Shown: positions 57,926 to 64,000 of the stretch, in pieces
How the letters are laid out: the number at the start of each line of letters is the position of its first letter
How positions within the stretch are numbered: position 1 is the stretch's first letter
Assembly (NCBI RefSeq): GCF_029643425.1
Contig: NZ_CP119106.1
Coordinates: 620,001-684,000 of the forward strand
DNA from: Isoptericola sp. AK164
GTDB lineage: Bacteria; Actinomycetota; Actinomycetes; Actinomycetales; Cellulomonadaceae
DNA length: 64,000 nt
Reading direction: 5' to 3'
Position numbers and translations under genes: made by a program
The notes under the pieces: generated by a model
Told to the model about the DNA's origin: nothing
Seen by the model: the letters and a program-made list of their open reading frames with translations, nothing else
Databases searched by the model: none

Positions 57926-59754
57926 GCGCCGCGGCCTCCGGGAGTCCCGCCGTGGACTCCGCCCTTGCCCTGGTGGCCGACCTCGCCGCCCAGGGCGTGC
58001 ACGACGTCGTCCTGGCACCCGGTTCCCGGTCGGCCCCGCTGGCGTACGCCCTGGCCGAGGCGGCCGCCGCCGGGCGGGTGCGGCTGCACGTGCGGATCGA
58101 CGAGCGGTCGGCGGCCTTCCTCGCCCTCGGGCTGTCGCGCGGGTCGGCCCTGCCGGGCGCCGTCGCGGACGGTGCCCCGGAGGTCGCGGACGCCCCGGCC
58201 GCTCCGGCACCCGTGGCGGTGGTGACGACGTCGGGCACGGCGGTGGCCAACCTGCACCCGGCGGTCCTCGAGGCCTCGCACGCCGGCCTGCCGCTGGTCG
58301 TGCTGACCGCGGACCGCCCCCACGAGCTGCGCGGGACCGGGGCCTCGCAGACGACCGACCAGGTCGGGATCTTCGGCACCGCGGTGCGGTACGCCGTCGA
58401 CGTCCCGGCACCCGACGGCCGCGACGGCGAGGTCCGCGACCTGCTGGCCACGGCCCGGCGGGCGCTGGCCGCCGCCCGGGGGCTGCGCGACCGGCGTCCC
58501 GGCCCCGTCCAGCTCGACCTGGCCTACCGCGACCCGTTGCACCCCACGGACGGTCCGGAGCCACCGGCCGCCCCGGAACCCTCGCCCGGGGTCGAGGTGG
58601 TGCCGCCCGCACCCGGCCCCGGCGCGGACCCGGCCCTGCCCGGGGACCCCGCCCGCACCCTGGTCGTCGCCGGCGACGGCGCGGGACCCGACGCGCGGCG
58701 GCTCGCCGAGGCCCGCGGCTGGCCCCTGCTCGCCGAACCGACGTCGGGCGCCTGCGGGGGACCGCGGGCCGTGGCCGCCTACCGCTCCGTGCTGGGCGCC
58801 GACGGCATCGCCGCGGACGTCGAGCACGTCGTCGTCCTCGGCCGCCCCACGCTGTCCCGGCCCGTCCAGCGGCTGCTCGCTCGCCCGGACGTCACCGTCA
58901 CCGTCGTCGCGCCCGGCGGCGGTCCCTGGCCCGACCCCGCGCGGCATGCCGCCCGCGTCGTCGAACGGCTCGCCGAGCGGTGGTTCGTCCCGGCCGACCC
59001 CTCCGACGGCGGGACCTTCGCCGCCCGCTGGGCGGCGGCGAGCCGGGCCGCCGCCGGGCAGGTCGACGCCGCCACGCGGGATCCGGCGGTCGGCGCCGAC
59101 CTGTCCATGGGGCCGCACGCGGCGCTCGCGGTCGCGCGGGCCGTCGTCGCGGCGACCGGTCCCGAGGACGTCCTGGTCGTCGGGGCCTCCAACCCGGTGC
59201 GGGACGTGGACCTCGTCGTCGGGCTGGACGTCGCCGAGGACGCCCCGCCGCCGCAGATCCTGGCCAACCGCGGGCTGGCCGGCATCGACGGGACGGTCGC
59301 CACGGCCACCGGCGTCGCGCTGGCCGCCGCGCGCCGTGGGCTGCGCACGCGGGCGCTCGTCGGCGACCTGACGTTCCTGCACGACGTCGGCGGCCTGCTG
59401 CGCGGTCCGGACGAGGACCCCGTCGACCTGCAGGTCGTCGTCGCCAACGACGACGGCGGCTCCATCTTCGCCACCCTCGAGCACGGGCAGCTCGCCCAGG
59501 ACGGGCCGACGGCGGCCGCGACCTTCGAGCGGGTGTTCGGCACCCCGCACGGCGCCGACCTGGGGGCGCTGTGCGCCGGCTACGGCGTGGCTCACCGACG
59601 GGTCGGGGACGTGGCCGCGCTGCGTGCGGCGCTCGCGGAGCCGCCCGCCGGGGTGAGCGTGGTCGAGGTCCGGCTGCCGCGGGCCGACCGGCTCGCCGAG
59701 TCCCGCGGTCTGGCTACGCGGGTCGCCGAGGCGGTGCGCGCGGCGACCCGCTAG
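57922..59754 (+). CDS. menD: SEPHCHC synthase (menaquinone pathway, ThDP-dependent)
   Basis: 610-residue MenD joining isochorismate and 2-oxoglutarate-derived succinyl semialdehyde. N-terminal HDVVLAPGSRSAPLAYAL, IDERSAAFLALGL (ThDP-activating Glu region), TTSGTAVANLHPAVLEA, and the C-terminal ThDP motif GDLTFLHDVGGLL ... VVVANDDGGSIFATL are canonical. The central third is Pro-rich and shortened. The stop is shared in a CTAG with a small convergent ORF. Confidence 0.95.
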   Translation: MSAAASGSPAVDSALALVADLAAQGVHDVVLAPGSRSAPLAYALAEAAAAGRVRLHVRIDERSAAFLALGLSRGSALPGAVADGAPEVADAPAAPAPVAVVTTSGTAVANLHPAVLEASHAGLPLVVLTADRPHELRGTGASQTTDQVGIFGTAVRYAVDVPAPDGRDGEVRDLLATARRALAAARGLRDRRPGPVQLDLAYRDPLHPTDGPEPPAAPEPSPGVEVVPPAPGPGADPALPGDPARTLVVAGDGAGPDARRLAEARGWPLLAEPTSGACGGPRAVAAYRSVLGADGIAADVEHVVVLGRPTLSRPVQRLLARPDVTVTVVAPGGGPWPDPARHAARVVERLAERWFVPADPSDGGTFAARWAAASRAAAGQVDAATRDPAVGADLSMGPHAALAVARAVVAATGPEDVLVVGASNPVRDVDLVVGLDVAEDAPPPQILANRGLAGIDGTVATATGVALAAARRGLRTRALVGDLTFLHDVGGLLRGPDEDPVDLQVVVANDDGGSIFATLEHGQLAQDGPTAAATFERVFGTPHGADLGALCAGYGVAHRRVGDVAALRAALAEPPAGVSVVEVRLPRADRLAESRGLATRVAEAVRAATR

Positions 59755-59906
59755 TCGACGCGGTGGCGGGCCAGGGCCGAGGCCAGCACCGAACCGGCTC
59801 CCACGAGCACGAGCAGTCCGCCCGCGCCGGCGACGGTGATCGCCGCGACGACCAGGGTCGTCAGCTCCGCGCCCCGGAAGGCCTGCGCAGTCGTGCGGCT
59901 GGTCAC
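59751..59906 (-). CDS. Small membrane protein, unknown
   Basis: 51 residues with two hydrophobic stretches (ELTTLVVAAITVAGAGG; LLVLVGAGSVLASALA) and a basic end (RHRVD). GTG start at 59906; TAGGCT lies three bases upstream, too close for the usual leaderless spacing. The TAG stop shares CTAG with menD. Codon use is coding-like; no family recognised. Confidence 0.5.
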   Translation of the reverse strand: MTSRTTAQAFRGAELTTLVVAAITVAGAGGLLVLVGAGSVLASALARHRVD

Positions 59907-60008
59907 GACAGCCTAGGCCGACGCCGATTGACAGGGAACTCTCAGGTTCGCCCAAGGGACGGCCAAGGATGAGGGTGTTGTGTGGGGTGCAGACATCGAG
60001 GAGGGCAC

Positions 60009-61670
60009 ATGAGCACCGACCACACCCCCGCACCGCAGCAGCCGTCGGGCCCGCAGCACCCCGTCGAGCAGCCGACCACCCCGCTGCCGACGACGGCGGC
60101 CCCGCAGCGCGACACCGAGGCCGCGGAGCAGACGACGGCGTCCGCGGAGCCGGCGACAGCGCCTGCGCAGCCGAGCGCGCAGCACGCGCAGCAGTCGGCC
60201 GCCCAGCAGGCTCCGCAGCAGCCGAGCACTCCGCACGCCCCGCAGCAGCCCGCTGGCACGTTCGGTGCACCGGCGTACCAGGCGGCTCCCGCGTACGGCG
60301 GGCACGGTGGCGGCCCGACGTCCTACCCGCCGGCGCACCAGCAGAACCTACAGCCGGTCCCGGAGCGGCGTCGCACCCCGTGGGTGCCGATCGTGGCCGT
60401 GGCCGCCGGGGCGGCCGTGATCGCCAGCGCGGCCACCGCCGGTGCCATCACGCTGCTCGACGACGACGCGGCCGGCTCCTCGCTCGCCGAGGTCGGCACC
60501 TCGCAGAGCTCCGACGCGGCCCCCGTGGCGAGCTCCACGAGCGAGAACCCGGACTGGCAGGCGGTCACCTCCGCAGTGGCGCCCTCCGTCGTCGCGATCC
60601 AGGTCACCAGCCAGGCCGGCGGGTCCGAGGGCTCCGGCGTCGTCCTCGACGAGTCGGGGCACGTCCTGACGAACAACCACGTGGTCTCCGGCGCCTCGAA
60701 CGACACCGTGCAGGTCACGCTGTCCGACGGCCGACTGTACGAGGCGACCATCGTGGGGACCGACGCCACGACGGACCTCGCCGTGGTCCAGCTGACCGAC
60801 CCGCCGGACGACCTGCAGCCCGCGGCGTTCGGTGACTCCGACAGCGTGCAGGTGGGCGACTCCGTGCTGGCCGTCGGCAACCCCCTGGGCCTCGCGAACA
60901 CGGCGACCACCGGCATCGTCTCGGCCCTGGACCGCCCGGTGGCGGCCTCGGGCGAGGACGGCAGCGACGTCGTGGTCACCAACGCGATCCAGATCGACGC
61001 CGCGGTGAACCCGGGCAACTCCGGTGGCCCCCTGTTCGACGCCCAGGGCCGGGTCATCGGCATCACCTCGTCCATCGCGACGATGTCGAGCGGCATGAGC
61101 AGCTCGTCCGGGTCGATCGGGCTGGGCTTCGCGATCCCGGTGAACCTGGCGACCACCGTCTCCGACCAGCTCATCGAGGACGGCACGGCCGAGCACGCGT
61201 TCCTGGGCGTCTCGCTGACCGACGCCACCGCGACGGCCGACGGCGTCACCCGTCGCGGCGCGGAGGTCGTCGAGGTCGTCTCCGGGTCCCCGGCCGCGGA
61301 GGCCGGCCTGCAGGCCGGTGACGTCATCGTCGCCATCGACGACGACGCCGTGAACGGTGCCGAGTCCCTGACCGCCTACGTGCGTGAGCGCACCGCCGGC
61401 GAGCAGGCGTCCGTCACCGTCGTGCGCGACGGGCAGGCGACCTCGGTGGACGTGTCCTTCGCCGTGCGCGAGGAGGCGACGTCCGGGTCCCAGGGTCAGG
61501 GCGGGTCCGGGCAGATGCCGGGCTCCGGCCAGGGCCGGCAGGACCAGGAACAGGAGCGGGACCAGGACCAGGACCGTCAGCAGGACCAGGACCAGCAGCA
61601 GGACGGGTCCTCCGACCCGACGCAGCCGGACAACATCCCGGACTGGCTGCGCGAGCTGTTCGGCAACTGA
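60009..61670 (+). CDS. HtrA/DegP-like membrane-anchored serine protease with PDZ domain
   Basis: 553 residues. Residues 1-120 are a disordered Gln/Pro/Ala cytoplasmic region. One membrane helix (PIVAVAAGAAVIASAATAGAI, ~127-147) follows, then a trypsin-like domain with triad His224 (TNNHVVSG), Asp256 (TTDLAVV) and Ser338 (NPGNSGGPL), one PDZ domain (~395-480), and a Gln/Asp-rich tail of DQDQ-type repeats ending IPDWLRELFGN. It handles misfolded exported proteins. The ATG follows CGAGGAGGGCAC. A TTGACA at 59928 has no matching -10. Similar to mycobacterial PepD/HtrA. Confidence 0.93.
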   Translation: MSTDHTPAPQQPSGPQHPVEQPTTPLPTTAAPQRDTEAAEQTTASAEPATAPAQPSAQHAQQSAAQQAPQQPSTPHAPQQPAGTFGAPAYQAAPAYGGHGGGPTSYPPAHQQNLQPVPERRRTPWVPIVAVAAGAAVIASAATAGAITLLDDDAAGSSLAEVGTSQSSDAAPVASSTSENPDWQAVTSAVAPSVVAIQVTSQAGGSEGSGVVLDESGHVLTNNHVVSGASNDTVQVTLSDGRLYEATIVGTDATTDLAVVQLTDPPDDLQPAAFGDSDSVQVGDSVLAVGNPLGLANTATTGIVSALDRPVAASGEDGSDVVVTNAIQIDAAVNPGNSGGPLFDAQGRVIGITSSIATMSSGMSSSSGSIGLGFAIPVNLATTVSDQLIEDGTAEHAFLGVSLTDATATADGVTRRGAEVVEVVSGSPAAEAGLQAGDVIVAIDDDAVNGAESLTAYVRERTAGEQASVTVVRDGQATSVDVSFAVREEATSGSQGQGGSGQMPGSGQGRQDQEQERDQDQDRQQDQDQQQDGSSDPTQPDNIPDWLRELFGN

Positions 61671-61711
61671 TCCTCCGCCCACGAGGACAGCCCGGTCCTC
61701 CTCGCTGTCGA

Positions 61712-61771
61712 TTCGGTCGTGCGGAACGGGTTCGGTCAGGATGTCGACCGAATCCGTTCCGCACGACCGAA
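61712..61771. repeat. Long inverted repeat, 26-nt arms, 8-nt loop
   Basis: Arms 61712-61737 and 61746-61771 pair at 25 of 26 positions, the exception being a G:U-compatible pair. Each arm contains TTCGGTC twice, 19 bp apart. It lies between the convergent htrA and menF genes. Confidence 0.9.
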
Positions 61772-61800
61772 CTCATGAGGGAAGCCTCGGCAGGTCTGGC

Positions 61801-63171
61801 TCAGACGCCGAGCGCCCACCGCATCGGGACGAGCTTGGCCTCCGACTCGGCGAGCTCCGCCTCCGGGTCGGAGGCCGCGACGATCCCGCACCCGGCGAAC
61901 AGCCGCAGGTGGCGCGGGTCGTCGGCGATCTCCGCGGACCGCAGTGCGATGCCCCACTCGCCGTCGCCGTCGGCGCCGACCCAGCCGACCGGGCCCGCGT
62001 ACCGGGAGCGGTCCATCCCCTCGATCTCGCGGATGAGGTCGCGCGCCGCCACGGTCGGTGTGCCGCACACGGCCGCCGAGGGGTGCAGCGCCGCGGCGAG
62101 CGACAGCGAGCTCGCCCGCGTGGCGGGGTCCAGCACCGCCGTGACGTCGGAGGCCAGGTGCATGACGTTCGGCAGGTGCAGCACGAACGGCGCGTCCGGG
62201 ACGTTCATCGACGAGCAGAACGGGGCCAGGGACCGCGCGACCGAGGCCACAGCGAACTCGTGCTCCTCCAGGTCCTTCGACGAGCGGGCCAGGTGCGCCG
62301 CGTGCAGCAGCGCGTCGTCGTCGCTCATCCCGGGCTCGCGCCGGATGGTGCCGGCCAGCACGCGCGAGGTCACCAGACCCTTCTCGCTGCGCACCAGGAG
62401 CTCCGGCGTGGCCCCGATCATCCCGGCCACCGAGAAGGTCCAGCACGACTCGTAGCGCGCGGCCAGACGGCGCAGCAGCCAGCGCGGGTCGACGGGGCGC
62501 TCGGCGGTGGCGACGACGTCGCGGGCCAGCACCACCTTCTCCAGCTCGCCCGCCTGGATGCGGGCCACGCCCTCGGCGACGACGGCCGGCCAGTCCCGGG
62601 CACCGACCGCGCCGTCGGTCAGCGTGACCCGGCCGGGGTCGTGCACCGGCGTGCGCTCGGTGGCCGCCAGGCCGGCGTCGCCCGGTGGCTCGAGCGCGCC
62701 GTCGACGGCGATCGTGGTCATCCAGGCGACGTCCCCGCGCCGGCCGACGACAACGCGCGGCACGACGAGGGAGCCCTGCGGGCTGGAACCGTCGAAGGCC
62801 TCGCCGGTACCGCCGTCGTCGAACGCGAACGTGCCGAAGGCGACGGGGCCGCTGCCGGGCAGCCCCACCTCGTCGCGGACGACGGCGCGGGCCAGCGTGG
62901 CGCGCCAGGCCGCCTCCGCGTCGGCGAACCGCCCCGGACCGTACGTGTCCAGGCGCAGGGCCTCCCCCCAGCCGACGATCCCGTCGCCGCGGCGCACCCA
63001 GGTCAGGGGGCGTGCGTCGGGCAGGAGGTCGACCAGGGCGGTCAGGTCGCCGGGCAACGGGTCCAGGCGGGTGGTGCGGACCACGAGCGGCGGGGGCTCG
63101 GGTGCTGCAGCGGGGGTGCCGGCGGACGCGCCCGACGGCGGGACCGGCGCCGGGTAGGGCGTGGCGGACAT
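61801..63171 (-). CDS. menF: Isochorismate synthase
   Basis: 456-residue chorismate-binding enzyme (MenF/EntC type) converting chorismate to isochorismate. [15 protein letters not shown] (catalytic Lys of the family KVVLARD is present), SWTFSVAG-like substrate segment, [23 protein letters not shown] and [23 protein letters not shown] with [14 protein letters not shown] are the conserved C-terminal blocks. The first ~170 residues are variable. First enzyme of the menaquinone pathway. TAGTCT lies eight bases before the ATG. Confidence 0.93.
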   Translation of the reverse strand: MSATPYPAPVPPSGASAGTPAAAPEPPPLVVRTTRLDPLPGDLTALVDLLPDARPLTWVRRGDGIVGWGEALRLDTYGPGRFADAEAAWRATLARAVVRDEVGLPGSGPVAFGTFAFDDGGTGEAFDGSSPQGSLVVPRVVVGRRGDVAWMTTIAVDGALEPPGDAGLAATERTPVHDPGRVTLTDGAVGARDWPAVVAEGVARIQAGELEKVVLARDVVATAERPVDPRWLLRRLAARYESCWTFSVAGMIGATPELLVRSEKGLVTSRVLAGTIRREPGMSDDDALLHAAHLARSSKDLEEHEFAVASVARSLAPFCSSMNVPDAPFVLHLPNVMHLASDVTAVLDPATRASSLSLAAALHPSAAVCGTPTVAARDLIREIEGMDRSRYAGPVGWVGADGDGEWGIALRSAEIADDPRHLRLFAGCGIVAASDPEAELAESEAKLVPMRWALGV

Positions 63172-63230
63172 CGAGGCCCAGACTACGCCGCGCGGGACGT
63201 GTCGTCCGCCGGGCGTGGGACGATGTGGCC

Positions 63231-63929
63231 ATGTCGCGCGCCAGCCTGGAGAAGAAGCCCGTCGAGGTCGCCTCGATGTTCGACGGGATCGCCGAGCGCT
63301 ACGACCTGACCAACGACATCGTCTCCCTCGGCCAGGACCGTGCCTGGCGCCGGGCGACGGTGGCCGCGGTCGGGGCGGGGCCGGGGGAGCGGGTGCTCGA
63401 CCTCGCGGCCGGGACCGGCACGTCGAGCGAGCCGTTCGCCGCGGCCGGGGCCGTCGTCGTGCCCTCGGACTTCTCGATGGGGATGCTGCAGGTCGGCAAG
63501 GCCCGTCGGGCCGACCTGCCGTTCGTGGCCGGTGACGCCACGCGGCTGCCGTTCGCCGACGCCGCGTTCGACGCCGTGACCATCAGCTTCGGGCTGCGCA
63601 ACGTGGTGGACACCTCGGCCGCGCTGCGCGAGATGCTGCGGGTGACCCGGCCCGGCGGCCGGGTGGTGATCTGCGAGTTCTCCCACCCCACGTGGGCGCC
63701 GTTCCGGCAGGTCTACCTCGAGTACCTGATGCGTGCGCTGCCGCCCGTGGCCGGGCTGGTCACGCGCGACCAGGGCTCCTACGAGTACCTGGCCGAGTCG
63801 ATCCGGGCCTGGCCCGACCAGGAGGGTCTGGGGCGGCTCATGCTGGGTGCGGGATGGGAGCGGGTCGCCTACCGCAACCTGACCGGCGGCATCGTGGCGC
63901 TGCACCGCGGGACCCGCCCGGCCGCCTGA
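63231..63929 (+). CDS. menG: Demethylmenaquinone methyltransferase
   Basis: 232-residue UbiE/MenG SAM methyltransferase, the last step of menaquinone synthesis. [22 protein letters not shown] (family signature 1), SAM motif [14 protein letters not shown], and [34 protein letters not shown] (signature 2) are present. GACGAT six bases before the ATG is a weak leaderless -10. Divergent from menF. Beyond it, 63930-64000 shows nothing recognisable. Confidence 0.95.
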   Translation: MSRASLEKKPVEVASMFDGIAERYDLTNDIVSLGQDRAWRRATVAAVGAGPGERVLDLAAGTGTSSEPFAAAGAVVVPSDFSMGMLQVGKARRADLPFVAGDATRLPFADAAFDAVTISFGLRNVVDTSAALREMLRVTRPGGRVVICEFSHPTWAPFRQVYLEYLMRALPPVAGLVTRDQGSYEYLAESIRAWPDQEGLGRLMLGAGWERVAYRNLTGGIVALHRGTRPAA

Positions 63930-64000
63930 CCCGCGAGCCGGCCCGCGGACCCCGCCCGGCGCGCCGTGGGAACGGCGAGGCGGTGGCGCGGAGCAGGGGC

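Noticed and set aside
59928-59933. TTGACA as sigma-70 -35 for htrA
   Set aside because: No acceptable -10 hexamer at 16-19 bp downstream.
1-64000. Mobile elements, prophage, tRNA or rRNA genes
   Set aside because: No transposase, integrase or phage proteins, no cloverleaf or rRNA-like sequence seen; base composition is uniform.

Overview
The window is very GC-rich (third codon positions almost all G or C) and has actinobacterial marker genes: the ribosomal peptide bS22, a RamB/ScfR-type regulator, GTP-dependent PEP carboxykinase, menaquinone genes, CcsB/ResB cytochrome c maturation, and GTG starts with TANNNT -10 boxes directly before start codons. It is an ordinary chromosomal segment of an actinomycete, most likely a Micrococcales member near Cellulomonadaceae/Promicromonosporaceae (the family is inference). 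I see no tRNA, rRNA, CRISPR array, transposase, integrase or prophage.

Layout. 1-3.6 kb is the end of a leucine/isovalerate catabolic operon in the order known from mycobacteria (carboxylase alpha subunit, acyl-CoA dehydrogenase, MaoC-like, CitE-like). 3.6-9 kb holds a type II thymidine kinase, a ThuA-like protein, TrmL, a zinc-lacking MDR oxidoreductase overlapping a proline-racemase-family protein with no catalytic cysteine, and a CPA1 antiporter. 9.2-12.7 kb is pckG divergent from a RamB-like regulator. 12.7-16 kb has a CNNM/CorC membrane protein, a DUF4260 protein and a proline iminopeptidase. 16.3-21.5 kb is the glycerol operon glpD-glpF-glpK divergent from a SorC-family regulator. 21.6-28.7 kb has an ArgA-like acetyltransferase and a LacI-controlled beta-galactoside operon (two permeases, binding protein, GH42 beta-galactosidase; no ATPase). 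28.9-35.4 kb has mutY, a charge-polarised membrane protein, disA and radA, and proC. 35.4-38.8 kb is a TetR regulator facing an ABC-2 exporter with two complementary degenerate ATPases. 38.9-42.5 kb has a Ktr potassium system, an AcuC-type deacetylase and bS22. 42.6-64 kb is a respiratory/redox region: glutaredoxin-rex, ccsX-ccdA-resB-ccsB, and a nearly complete scattered menaquinone pathway (menA, menE, menB, menC, menD, menF, menG), with two DUF3048 lipoproteins and an HtrA protease.

The most unusual feature is a set of non-coding palindromic elements. Three convergent intergenic regions (about 14.61, 44.43 and 50.21 kb) carry arrays of a 20-bp unit, consensus GGCGAGGTAGGCAACNNNNN. Several head-to-tail copies are followed by several inverted copies, and the cores keep a strict 20-bp (occasionally 21-bp) period. 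In two cases the outermost unit supplies the stop codon (GCG AGG TAG) of the flanking gene. Five further long palindromes with unrelated sequences and 20-31-bp arms lie at about 5.51, 9.11, 16.15, 28.78 and 61.71 kb. Two of them also contain a 19-bp-spaced repeat inside the arm. I treat these as one candidate class of bidirectional 3'-end or chromosome-organising elements.

A second window-wide pattern is a TANNNT hexamer followed by exactly 6 or 7 nt and then the ATG/GTG of more than a dozen genes, which implies widespread leaderless transcription and settles several start codons.
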